Shown piece after piece: positions 38,401 through 47,739 of a DNA stretch of 64,000 nt (position 1 is the stretch's first letter; each line of letters starts with the position of its first letter). Below the pieces are notes generated by a model. It saw nothing but the letters and a program-made list of their open reading frames with translations. It searched no databases and was not told the DNA's origin. The stretch is from NCBI GenBank assembly GCA_027625915.1, contig JANTQA010000029.1, positions 4,030,001 to 4,094,000 of the forward strand, written 5' to 3'. Both the position numbers and the translations under genes were made by a program. Origin of the DNA: Anaeramoeba flamelloides. Its lineage: Eukaryota; Metamonada; Anaeramoebidae.

Positions 38401-39983
38401 TGATTCTTAAAAAAAGGATTTCATTTTAAATAAATGAAATTACACAACAATTTTCCTAATATTCACAATTAAAAATCTTGTAAGGGATTATTTTCATGTC
38501 CGGTATTTTTTTCACTGCTTTTCAATGGAAAATTTTGCTCTGATATTTGATTGAACAAAGTATATTTTTTGTTGTTTTTTCAAATAATAACTTTTTTTTT
38601 CAAGGATCTATTTTTTGATCAAACAAAATTTTTCTTTTTTTAAAAATACTCTTGAATAAGCCCCAAACACCATCAACTATTATATCGCTATTTAATTTTT
38701 ATCACGATATTTTGGCCTTTATTCCGATTTTAAGACAATTATCTCGATTTTATAGAATATCGTGATTTGCGATATTATTGATTCTCGCGCTTTTTTACAA
38801 TAATGGCGATTTTTTGAAGATAATCGCAATTTTTGAAGCTTTGTCCTGACTTGACAAAGATATCTTCAAATCCTCTATTATTATTAAAGGGATGTAAACG
38901 ACCCTCTAGATTTACTTTTACTTATATTTTCAGATTGGGGAAGGGGGGGGGGGGGGTTAAGCGTAAAGAAATAGATTCCAAGATTGTTCATAGGAAAGGC
39001 ATACCCAATATTTATAAATGGTTAAAAAACAAAAATAAAAAATTACAAAAAATTGTCAAGAAAAAAGAAAAGAAAATTTAAAAAGGGTTTATAATAAGCA
39101 ATTGGTAAAATATAATAAAAATACAATCAATGCTATATTTAATTAAGAACACCCAGAATCGCAGTTACGATACTTTTGGTTGATTTATTGTTTATTTGAT
39201 AATTGATCATGAAAGTTCATTTCGGGGTTGTTGTCGAATAGTTGTAATTTTTTTTTTTTTTTTGATCTGATTTGCTTTAACGCTTGGCTATTTTTTCCGT
39301 TACTTTTTCTTTTTTATTTTCAACTTACTTATACTTTTATGTTTTAGTATCACATTATTATCAAGTAACCACTTGATCTTTTTCCTTTTTAACTCTTCTT
39401 CCCAAAAAAAAAAATAAAATTCAGACGGTGAAAAAATGGAAAAAAATAAAAAAAAAAAAATATTGAATACCATTAGCAAAAAACAAAACAATTGGTGGTA
39501 ATCTATAATTTTGTGAAAAGATAATTTAATCACCAATTTATCCATTTGTCGTTAAAATTCTGAATTGATGATTGTCACAGTATATTATTTTTATTCTTTT
39601 TATATTTTATTTGTTTTATTTGTGATTTAAATTACATTATGTTTAAACTTAATAATATTTTCACCTTATCTAAATTTACATTTTTTATTGTTTTCAAAAT
39701 TTTAAGGCTGATTTTGTTAATGTTATATATTTTTTATTTTTTCCAATATTTATTCAACAAATTATATTATCATTTAATCTTACATATTTATTAAAAAGTT
39801 CTCCGTGAATGGTGTTTATTTGCAATACGAAATTTATGTGAAGGTAATGAAGAAAATCGGAAATATATCGCTAGTTTTGACGTTAAAGGTGTTTCAAATA
39901 TAGATGAAATAAATAAAATGGGGCTTCAAGCAAAATTAATTGATGGCAAATTACAAATTGCAAAGAATCCAAAAAAAAAATAA
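28716..39983 (+). CDS. ATXN10: Ataxin-10 homologue (5 exons, large introns)
   Basis: Armadillo-type helical repeat protein; animal ataxin-10 acts in neuron survival and cytokinesis, and a fungal relative is known. Exons: 28716-29083, 30746-30832, 30930-31013, 35694-36469, 39799-39983. These give 1500 nt, 499 residues; human ataxin-10 has 475. All introns are GT-AG with matching phases (2, 2, 2, 1) and are 1662, 97, 4680 and 3329 bp. Matches to the human protein in order: an N-terminal helical region ending QVWKRFFPDLF (human IVWVHAFPELF), NILHWLTLVLNTIF across the exon 3/4 join, VLANMAFRNKIVQDKI and LEGIEVILNN, then the C-terminal Ataxin-10 domain QPFLREWCLFAIRNLCEGN. Exon 4 carries a Lys/Glu-rich insert (about residues 205-275) absent from human. 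The exon 2 donor GTATTT is weak but is the only one that keeps frame. Confidence 0.9.
29084..30745 (+). other. Ataxin-10 intron 1
   Basis: 1662 bp, starting GTAATT and ending AATAG. It holds a 13-bp inverted pair (29,188-29,200 with 29,264-29,276), an AAT microsatellite near 30,008-30,030 and a SINE-like fragment. A 112-codon frame at 29,978 is mostly homopolymer-driven and not conserved. Confidence 0.7.
30008..30075 (-). repeat. Possible tRNA-derived SINE fragment
   Basis: Read on the minus strand, 30,030-30,075 gives CCGGTAGCCTAGTGCTCCAC then TCTTGGAGGTAGTG. This contains a pol III A-box match (TAGCCTAGTGC) and resembles the 5' part of a tRNA-like SINE, followed by an ATT microsatellite tail. 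A full B box is not seen. Confidence 0.35.
31060..31565 (+). repeat. Dispersed repeat, family C, copy 1
   Basis: Collinear with 40,385-40,875 in the same orientation; landmarks are CATTTCATAAAAAA, ATATTTCCAAAAAATGAAAA and AATATCTTTTATTTATGTAA. It lies in ataxin-10 intron 3, while the second copy lies just beyond the gene. No ends or coding capacity identified. Confidence 0.6.
31937..32405. mobile_element. Inverted-repeat element (MITE-like), about 0.47 kb
   Basis: The left arm (31,937-32,045) and right arm (32,284-32,405) are inverted copies sharing GTTGTGGAAAAA, AGTGAAACA, TTTTTAATTGGGAA and ATTACTGAAAATGAAAAGTA. The right arm has a short extra insert. The loop has no coding frame. Confidence 0.7.
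32443..33931. mobile_element. Element with CCCTTAGC ends, about 1.5 kb
   Basis: CCCTTAGCATCCC at 32,443 is repeated inverted at 33,919-33,931 (CCCTTAGCACCCC), both next to ATATAT. A third similar motif, CCCTTTGCACCCC, followed like the right end by a TGCCTAAA motif, begins at 32,773 and could be the true left end. No transposase frame remains. Confidence 0.45.
34800..35530 (+). repeat. Dispersed repeat, family A, copy 2
   Basis: Matches 11,690-12,290 in the eIF5A array. It is interrupted by a hairpin segment (about 35,037-35,157) whose arms share CACTTCATTTTC; the eIF5A-array copy lacks it. Confidence 0.55.
37485..38518. mobile_element. Family D inverted-repeat element, full-length copy
   Basis: About 1.03 kb with terminal inverted repeats of about 115 bp that are nearly identical: both arms share AAAAAAATAC, GGACATGAAAATAATCCCT, TTTTTAATTGTGAATATTAG and TGTTGTGTAATTTCATTTAT. 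Ends read TAGTAGG on the left and CAGTGAA on the right. The middle (37,699-38,235) is absent from the 26,547 copy and has its own weak inverted ends. No intact transposase. Confidence 0.75.
37699..38235. mobile_element. Insertion nested inside family D element
   Basis: 537 bp missing from the related copy near 26,752. Near its ends are CCAAAAATTTGGACAC (left) and, inverted, CCAAAAATTTGGAAAC (right). A TTTGGACAC motif is common in Tc1-like ends. Boundaries are inferred from the alignment and may be off by a few bases. Confidence 0.5.
38870..39440 (+). repeat. Dispersed repeat, family B, copy 2
   Basis: Collinear with 25,940-26,480 and 47,740-48,333; the most diverged of the three at its left end, where a poly-G run interrupts it. 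It lies in ataxin-10 intron 4. Confidence 0.55.
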
Positions 39984-40384
39984 TTATTAACACAGTCAAA
40001 ATTTTAATTAGTTGGGTTAAAATCAGAATACAATCATTAATCATAATTAGGCATTTTTCTTTTATTTTTTATACTAATTATTGTGAATAAGAAAATATAT
40101 TCATATTCTATATATATAGATAAATTCCATTTTTTGATATTAACCATATAGATATTAATAATAAATGGATTTACATAATTTTTAATAAATAAAAAAATTA
40201 TCCGTTTGATAAATTTTATTGTTGTTTTGATAAAATAGATAAAATTATTCCAAATTAAGAATGAAAAAATTACAAAAGTGTTCAGGAAATTGTGAATGTT
40301 TAAAAAATATTTATTTATGTATTTTTTATTTAGAATGGAGGGAATTAATTGTTTCTTAAGGTATTTCCAAAAAAGTGTGGCATT

Positions 40385-40875
40385 TTTTTTTTTGCATTTC
40401 ATAAAAAATCATCTTTGTTAGTGGATGTATTCATTAATTGAGGATATCAAATTAAATTTAATATTAATACCAATTGAATAAATGACTAATGTATTTATTT
40501 CAAAATATTCTGGATAAAATATTTCCAAAAAATGAAAAAAAAAATAGCATTTTTTTTGGTTAAAACAATGTACGACCAATTTCAATAAAACAATGGAATT
40601 GTGGAAATCATAAAAATGATTTTTTAAACAAGAAAATGCAGTTATATGTTTTCAATTCTATCTGAATTTTTGTTGAGATTAAAAAAGTTATGAAAACGGT
40701 TTTTTTTAATCTAAAAAAAAATAATAAGTATCAATTTTAACTCATTAAAAATATCAGATAAAACCAAAATCAGAAAATTTAATATCTTTTATTTATGTAA
40801 TACAATACTAAGAAACGAATTGAATTGTTATAAAGAATCAATCAATAGTTGTTAATGATTTTAGATGTTTAAATT
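40385..40875 (+). repeat. Dispersed repeat, family C, copy 2
   Basis: Collinear with 31,060-31,565 over about 490 bp, same orientation, with moderate divergence. It overlaps the start of the spurious 40,037-40,402 frame. Confidence 0.6.
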
Positions 40876-41049
40876 CTTTTTTGAGGATTGAGTTTAATGA
40901 ATATATTTTAAAATAAATTTTCCACACGTTTTTGGAAATAGCTTATATTGGGGTTTTTCGTTCTATTAATCAAAGAGAAGTAAGAAAGAAGAGGTGAATT
41001 GATATAAAAATAAATTGTTGGAAAGGGGTTGAAGGTGTTAAAGATCTAT

Positions 41050-41293
41050 TTTCTGATTCTGAAAGAATTGAATATTAAGTTTTGAAGAAAATTAGATGTG
41101 AAATTCTCTCTTTTATTAGATTTCTGATGGATTTGTGGATGGTAGATAAAATATTTTGGTAAAAGTTCCAAATTGGAGTTATTGTAAAAATCATTATTAT
41201 CTAGAAATAATTGAAAATATATCTCATTTTCTTTTGGACTGTAAATATTATTTGCAAAAAATCGAAAATTTTTGTATAAAAGAATTATTATAA
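41050..41293 (+). mobile_element. Decayed LINE (non-LTR retrotransposon) 3' end
   Basis: The frame ending at TAA 41,291-41,293 encodes NWSYCKNHYYLEIIENISHF followed by LLDCKYY. The ENISHFLLDC core matches the zinc-binding motif after the reverse transcriptase in many LINEs (E-T/N-x-x-H-x-L-x-x-C). The first Cys pair is degenerate. Upstream to about 41,050, plausible but shifted reverse-transcriptase C-terminal sequence (KKIRCEILSFIRFL) contains stops, so this is an old fragment. No polyA tail or target duplication found. Confidence 0.45.
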
Positions 41294-41799
41294 AATAAAC
41301 GAAAATATTAAAGAATCAAATAGTAACATTTTCGATATTATTTAAATTAAAACACCGGATTTACTTTGACGTTAGATCATCCATTATCAAAAATTTTTTG
41401 ATTTTTTTTTAAGATATTCTTGGATTGTGAACTTTTTTAAAGTTTTTTATTAAAAAAAGTCTATACTTTTTTTTATTTTTTTAATTTTGCATAAGAAAAA
41501 ATTTTTCTAATTTTTATGTTTTAATCAATTGAAAAATATTTTTTTTTTTTTTTTTTTTTTTTTGGGGGGGGCTTACTTTTACAACATCTACCTCCTATTT
41601 AAAAGGTTGATTCCTTCCTTTATTAAAATAGAAAACTTGAAAAAAGTTTTAAAAAAGAACTCACATTTTTAAAAAGAGAGTTTCTTAAAACAATCATAAC
41701 AGGTTCTTTATTAAAATTTTTAAAAACATAATTTTATAAATTTAGATTAGAGAGTAAATTAATTATCCCCCTTTAAGGAATTAGCGTTACGAGAGGATC

Positions 41800-42165
41800 C
41801 TTCATTATTAAAGTATGTTGTAATTGGCTGTGGATGATATTAGTGTCTCATGGATTTAATTAGATCTAAAAAATCTATTATAAATATTATGGCACAATAA
41901 ATTATTGGATTTTTTACTAATGATCACTATTAAAAATTGATGTTTTGGAGAAATTTTTTTTTTTAATTCCTTTTCCAAATCTAAAAATAGAACCCCAAAA
42001 TAAAATAATCCTTGTATTTGATAATTCAAATTTAGAACCGGAAAAAGTAACTATTTTTTTAATTTTTAATAACAAAGATTAACTCAAAAATTTATCTCAT
42101 AAAATCCCAGAGTATGATTAGTTTTGTTTCCTTTTTTTTTTTTAGCTAATTGGAAAATCAATATA
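41800..42165. repeat. Relative of the unit-1 inverted-repeat insertion
   Basis: 41,808-41,870 matches both ends of 1357-2098 (AAAGTATGTTG, ATTGG, ATGATATT). 41,930-42,140 inverted matches 1735-1950, sharing AAACAAAACTAATCAT and TTTAGATTTGGAAAAGGAAT. It shows that the insertion belongs to a dispersed family. Confidence 0.45.
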
Positions 42166-43217
42166 AACTAAATTTCATAATAAATGGCCCATATTACATT
42201 TGAATAATGAATTGCTTTTGTATCATTTTGAAGTTTTTCCTCTCACAATGAAAAGTTTGCAAATAAATCATTTTTTCTCTTTTTTATTTTTTCAACAGTG
42301 TTTTGTTAAAATGGAAAATGAAAATGAAAAATTTGAAAGAAAGTAACAGATGAATTAATGAAAAATTTGGTTTCAAATATGAAAAAGAGATTAGATTTAG
42401 TTATTCAAATGGAAGGAGAATCGATAAATGGGTTTTTTTACCTTTTTAAATTTTCTATTTTTCATGTAATGCTTCTTTCAAAATAAATGGCAAATTTTTT
42501 TTTATTTTTTTTTCTTTTATTTTTAGACAAAAAATAAATATCTCTTGAGTATAGTATTGAATATTAAAATCCATTTTTTATATTATAATAGATAACTTCA
42601 ATTATTAAAAATATTTTTAATCAAAATTTGATTTTTACTGGACCAATTATTATGAAAGATAGTTTATTTCCAATATTTTAGAAATAATTTGTAGAAATAA
42701 TCCAAATCTAAATTGTTTTATTTTTTTTTATAAAGATAATTTTCACCATCAATACATTTCCAATATCTCTGAAATAATTGGTCAAAAAAAACTCTTTGTT
42801 AATTATAATATTTTTTAAACAGATCTGATTTATTTTGTGAACTAATATACATTTTGAGACATATTTAAATGAGATATTTTGCACCTTTGATGTCTGTATA
42901 TTGATGGTTCAATCTTGTATTTGTCGCGAAATGTAGATTTTTTTCGGTAATTCTGGAGTTTTTAATAATGTATTGATCAATTTGGATTTATGGAATCAAT
43001 TAATTTTGGTACTTTTTGAATAGTTTTTTGTCTTTTATTGGAGCTTTGTTAATATATTGTGATTAGAGTGTGAAAACTATTTGGGTTTATTTTTAGATTT
43101 GTCTTGGTTGACGGTTTAAAATATATCAGGAATGAATTTGGTTTTGAGAAATTTTAAAAATTCCAAAATCTTTTATTGTATTTTTAAATAACTAAAAAAT
43201 CCAATAAAAATGTATAA

Positions 43218-43287
43218 TCGGGATTAGTATAGTGGTAGAACGTCTGGTTTTCACCCAGTTGGCCCGGGTTCAATTCCCGGATTCCGA
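43218..43287 (+). tRNA. tRNA-Glu (anticodon TTC)
   Basis: 70 nt and intronless. The acceptor stem TCGGGAT pairs with ATTCCGA (one G-T pair). The A-box region is TAGTATAGTGGTAGAAC. The anticodon stem is CTGG/CCAG with loop TTTTCAC, placing TTC as anticodon (reads GAA/GAG). The T arm CCCGGGTTCAATTCCCGG holds a near-perfect B box. CCA is not encoded. A long T run begins a few bases after the end. Confidence 0.95.
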
Positions 43288-43289
43288 AT

Positions 43290-43299
43290 TTTTTTTTTA
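43290..43299 (+). terminator. RNA polymerase III terminator
   Basis: Ten consecutive T directly downstream of tRNA-Glu on the sense strand, the usual pol III stop signal. Confidence 0.8.
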
Positions 43300-45758
43300 T
43301 TCTTTTTGTAATATTAAAAGATTAAAGAAGACCTTTTATCTTACAGATCAAATATTTCTTTGATCTTTTTTTTTCTACTTGTTGAACAAAACTAAAAATT
43401 TTTTTGCGAATATTTTTCGATTTTTCAAAAAAAAAAAAAAAATTTTATTTTTTATTAAAATTACTTTTAATCTTTTTATAAGTATTTGATAATCACTCTT
43501 TGTGATTTCATTTTTAATTCTGAAACTTTAGAAAACTGGTTTACTCTATCAAACTCAAATTTGAAATGTTTCATTGTGAAATTTAGTGATATAAGTTTTC
43601 CATTTCGGGATCGCGGACTTTGATGATTTTTTTTCATTTTTTGGTAATGATTTTTAGGAATCCTGAATGAAAATATTATTCGTTCTATTTTTCAATTAAC
43701 AGTATTGTGCTATTTAACTTTCAATTCGGACAAAAATTTTTCACACAGAAGAAATTGGACAAAAAAAAACAAACTTTTTCTATCATCTTTACCTTTTCAA
43801 AGAGACTTTTTTCTTTCTTTTTCAATGAAAAGGAAAATTGAAAAACTAAAAAAAATAATTAAAAAAAAATGACTTTTGGGGTTTTTCAAGTGACAAGTTC
43901 AAATTTGAGAACATTTCAAACTAAAAAAATTAAATGTAAAAAATATTTTGAACAGCCAGAGGAATTACTGTGAGTTCAGAAAGTTGAAATGGAAATTCTA
44001 AAATATTAAAATCAAATTTTGGCACGATCTAACAACGCAAAAATTGTGGAAATTTCACTTTGTTTTCACAAAGAATTTCTGGGTGTGTAAATATTATTGA
44101 AATTGCAAAACTATTCCAAGAGTGTTTTTATAAATTATTTCACTGTTATCACATTACGTAAGTAGTACTTAAACTACTCCTTAACAATAATTTATTCCTT
44201 TTTTTTCGACATTAAATATCAGAACTTAATATTGAAAAAGGAACAAAAGGTAAACATTTAAACTATCTCACAGTTGATAAGATATACTCACTCAACCTTC
44301 TGATGTGAGATTATATATTATGTCTTTTACAAAAATGTAAACAAGTATTTTGCAACAATTACTTTAAATCTTAAAAAGTAATAAAACTGAACAAAATCGA
44401 CAAAAAAATATGTTGTTTTCTCGTCCTTATCCAAAATGTTCATAATGTGAAAATTTTGACTTTATGGTTACTCTTCCATTACTATTTTTTGAAAAATAAA
44501 TAGTAAAAAAATTACCTATCTATCTTTCCTAAAAAACTTTTATACTGTGGTGTAACTAACCCGTGTTTTTTATTTTAACCCATTACTAAAATTTAACTCA
44601 TGCAAAAAATATTGGATGACTCTAGAAATAAAAGAAACCAATCAATGGGATGAAAACAGTATATAAACAAGAAAATGGGTTCTTTAAATAAATTTTAAAA
44701 AAGAATTATGAAGATATGGAAAGATTAAAATGTAATTTTTTGACAAAAAAATGAGCAAAATTTCATTTTTTGGAATCTATATAAAAATCATTTAAACTCT
44801 CAATTTTTTTAAATATTATGAAATTTTTGAAACAAAATTAGTAAATATAATTGTGCCATTTTGATTAATCAAAGATCTAGCCTCTAAAGTCAATTTGGAT
44901 ATGAACCAAGAATCTATAAGTGATTCCTGGTGTTCCAATACCCAAGTCTGAAAAAAAAACATGAGTTAAATTTTCGTAATGGGTTAAAGGTTGTCAACAT
45001 GGGTTATTTACACCGCTGTAAATCATGTAACTTTTCTAATTTTAAATCCAAAAAAACCTTAAATATTTTAATTTTTCATTTTATATTGAAGACTTTGTTG
45101 ATTTATTTTCCTTCTTTGGTAGTGATTTTTTGGAAAAGTGTGTGAAAATGTTGATCTTTTTATTTTGAAACAACAGCAACAGTTAATTTCTGATTTCCAT
45201 TTTTTTAGGAACTATTCTCGTCTTTAGATTTTAAATAGATGTAAAGTTTCTTAATTTAAATCCAAAATTTTTTCAAAATTATTCGATTTGATCGTTAAAC
45301 TCAAAAAAAGATCAAGTTCAAAAAATAAACACTACAAAACCTTTAAATTGAATAGTAGTGTTAAGATTAAATAAAAAAAATATGAAACACCTAAAACTCA
45401 AACACATTCCTTGTTAAATATCCAATATAAAAAAAATATTGATTTTTAAATCAAAATTCTAAAAAATTATATTTTTCCGTTCCCAAAAATACAATTTTAA
45501 AAACAAAGTGTTAATTTGAATCACTTAGTACAAAAAATAATGACCAAGTTTACATGAATGTTAAAAATTTAGTCTTTTTGAGAAGTCTGAACAAGTTTAT
45601 AAAATAATTTTCTAATCATATAAATTTTTTCAAAAAAATTCCAAAAAACATTACCTAATTGTTATGAAGAAAAATAAAATATCTCAACAACAGTGCAAAA
45701 CTCTGATGAAAATTTATTTTTTTAAAATATTTGTTTTTATTGGATTCTTCAATTTCAA
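43300..45758. other. Gene-free stretch
   Basis: AT-rich intergenic DNA between tRNA-Glu and the coiled-coil gene. A short frame at 44,930-45,145 includes HRCKSCNF but begins with GTG and has no recognisable match. I see no repeat shared with other parts of the window. Confidence 0.5.
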
Positions 45759-47435
45759 ATGTCTAATTCAACGGAAAACAAAGAAGTACTGAACTCCCCA
45801 AGAAGAGAAAGAAAAAAAAAACGACACAAAAGATCGAAATCGAGCACTGGGCGTATTCGTTTAGCGTTATCAAAAACGCGAACAAAGAAGCTCAAATCAA
45901 ATTCGATCCCGACAAGAGACAAACAGAGCAATCCACAAAAAAAAATCATCAAAAAAAAACGAGGAAGGTCTGTAATGCGGACCACAAGAAGAATCAAAGC
46001 AAAGAAACCCAAAATCCGAGGAAGATCAAAAATACGGTTGGCCTTTCAAGCCAGCTCAGCAAAGAACAAAAATAACAAAAAAAAGCAGCAAAACAAAAAG
46101 GACAAACAAACGTTAAAACAAAGAATGCCACGGGTGTTTTCCTTTAATAACCTTGGCCCGCAAAACAGCAAACATAAATTTCAAAAGAATTACAACTTTT
46201 CAGGTGATACTGATAGCGAAGAAGATGAAGAGATCTTGAAACAAAAAAGAAAGAATTTGTACAAAAAGTTTATCAAGCTAAAAATTAAACAAAACCAATT
46301 AAGGAAAAAATATAAGAGCCAATCACTCTCATCACAGACCTTAGAAAAATTATTGGAAAAGGGCAACGAAAGGTTTAAAGAACAGACACTTTATTCAAAT
46401 CGTCTGAGAGAGGACGCGCTCGATCAGCAACAAATCATCGAAAATTTAGAAAAGCGAATCAGTTTATTGAATCGCGAAGAAAATTCAAACGAAAGCCTCG
46501 AGGAAAAGAGGTTAATGTATGAGAAAAAACACAAGAAAATTGGTAAATTACAAAAGTCTTTAAAAAAAAAAAACAAGTTATCCAAACTGAACCGGATTAG
46601 TGAAAATTCGGAAGAAAAAAAAGGGAACGAATTATCCAAGATCCGTAACCAAATGAAGGAGAAAACTGCACAGGCAAATGATAAAAGGATCTTACTGCAG
46701 GATTTAAAAAAGCAATTTTTCCAATTGCAATTATCATTTGAGCAAAAAAAAAATGAAAATTCCAAAAACAAAGACTATGAGAAGATCCTGAAATTAAAAC
46801 AAAATATCCAAAAGTCGACAGTTGATTTACAAAATGAACAAAAAAAATGCCTTGCGGTCAATGAACAAAAGGAGGAAATTAAAACAAGGGTTGAAAAAAA
46901 GAGTAATGACAAGGTTGAAGAAGATTTAATCAAATGCAAAGTTGACTTAAATAGAACTTCAGAAATAAACAACCAACTAAGAATAATTAAAAAAACTTTA
47001 TTACGAGCCTTAAACAGATCCAAAGAAAAGGCAAAACAGAATGAAAACAGCAGAAGGGAAGTTAGTGAAATGGGTAAAAATGTGGATCATGAGAATGAAA
47101 ACGATAAAATTGGATTGGAAGATGACATTGATGAAGATGTAATAACTGAATTTGATCAAACGATAACTGAAGTAATCTTTATTTCTATTTCTATTTCTAT
47201 TACTATTACTATTCCCATTTCTGTTCCCATTACTATTTCCACCACTAGTCTCAAATTAATTCATCAGAATTCACATTTTGATTCTTTTTCGAAAAAAACC
47301 ACAAATTTAAAAATTCTTTTTCTGATTCAATGGAATCAAATGATTCTTTTTTATTTCAATGATGAATTTCAACTTATTTCTTGTTTATATTTGACTTTTA
47401 ATAGAATCTCATCATTCACAAAATTTGATAATTAA
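45759..47435 (+). CDS. Lys/Arg-rich coiled-coil protein, function unknown
   Basis: Long open frame (558 codons if unspliced) that I do not recognise. Residues 1-140 are strongly basic, with two RGR cores (KKRGRSV and KIRGRSK) reminiscent of AT hooks, and NLS-like runs such as KKKRHKRSK. A short acidic patch (DTDSEEDEE) follows near residue 150. About 155-455 is Lys/Glu/Gln/Leu heptad-like sequence, probably a long coiled coil, then an acidic segment DDIDEDVITEFDQT. After residue 471 the composition changes abruptly to Ile/Ser/Thr from a pyrimidine repeat. A phase-0 GTAATC donor sits exactly there (47,172), so the true gene may splice at that point or simply run on. A DNA- or RNA-associated scaffold is possible but unproven. 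Confidence 0.7.
   Translation: MSNSTENKEVLNSPRRERKKKRHKRSKSSTGRIRLALSKTRTKKLKSNSIPTRDKQSNPQKKIIKKKRGRSVMRTTRRIKAKKPKIRGRSKIRLAFQASSAKNKNNKKKQQNKKDKQTLKQRMPRVFSFNNLGPQNSKHKFQKNYNFSGDTDSEEDEEILKQKRKNLYKKFIKLKIKQNQLRKKYKSQSLSSQTLEKLLEKGNERFKEQTLYSNRLREDALDQQQIIENLEKRISLLNREENSNESLEEKRLMYEKKHKKIGKLQKSLKKKNKLSKLNRISENSEEKKGNELSKIRNQMKEKTAQANDKRILLQDLKKQFFQLQLSFEQKKNENSKNKDYEKILKLKQNIQKSTVDLQNEQKKCLAVNEQKEEIKTRVEKKSNDKVEEDLIKCKVDLNRTSEINNQLRIIKKTLLRALNRSKEKAKQNENSRREVSEMGKNVDHENENDKIGLEDDIDEDVITEFDQTITEVIFISISISITITIPISVPITISTTSLKLIHQNSHFDSFSKKTTNLKILFLIQWNQMILFYFNDEFQLISCLYLTFNRISSFTKFDN
47172..47250 (+). repeat. Pyrimidine-rich tandem repeat at the end of the coiled-coil frame
   Basis: Imperfect TTTCTA / TTACTA / TTCCCA hexamers, read as alternating Ile-Ser/Thr/Pro in the plus frame. 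The change in composition at its left edge coincides with a candidate splice donor. Confidence 0.65.
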
Positions 47436-47501
47436 TAAATTTTTTATAAAATTTTGTGAATGAAAATTTCGAATATTTCTCAAAAAAACAAATATTTGAG
47501 G

Positions 47502-47594
47502 TTTTTCTTCTTGATATTTTCATTTTTTCTTCTTGATATTTTGATTTTTTCTTCTTGATATTTTCGTTTTTTCTTCTTGAGATTTTAGTTTTTT
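47502..47594. repeat. 22-bp tandem repeat, about 4 units
   Basis: CTTCTTGATATTTT plus a T-rich spacer repeats four times with few changes, just downstream of the coiled-coil frame. Confidence 0.8.
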
Positions 47595-47739
47595 GTCATC
47601 TTTTCGTCAATTCTGATGTTTTTGTGGTTTGTTCATGATAAGAACGAAAATTATTTTACTTTGAAATACAATCAAAAGAATCTTCTTTTTTTTTTTTAAT
47701 GGAGATTTGATACCAAATAAAAAATTCAATTATTGATTT

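Larger units (their letters stand above)
36470..39798 (+). other. Ataxin-10 intron 4 (3.3 kb) with nested repeats
   Basis: Starts GTAATT and ends AAAAAG. It contains family D element 37,485-38,518 with an internal insertion, two flanking zones rich in ATCGCGAT-like motifs (36,590-36,780 and 38,650-38,860), a run of 14 G (38,943-38,956) and a family B repeat (38,870-39,440). Confidence 0.8.
39984..43217. other. Gene-free stretch with repeats and a LINE remnant
   Basis: Between ataxin-10 and tRNA-Glu. It contains a family C repeat, a LINE-like remnant, a poly-T/poly-G junction (41,539-41,571) and a relative of the unit-1 insertion (41,800-42,165). The 121-codon minus-strand frame at 40,037-40,402 is dominated by Ile/Asn/Lys/Phe and overlaps no conserved motif. 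Confidence 0.55.

Noticed and set aside
40037-40402. 121-codon minus-strand frame
   Set aside because: Ile/Asn/Lys/Phe-rich composition expected of AT-rich non-coding DNA; its upstream end overlaps a dispersed repeat; no motif.
42309-42480. Small frames starting MENENEKFERK and MKNLVSNMKKRL
   Set aside because: Very short, not joined by convincing splice sites, no recognisable homologue.
44930-45145. 71-codon frame with HRCKSCNF
   Set aside because: No ATG start and only one Cys pair; too little to call a zinc protein.
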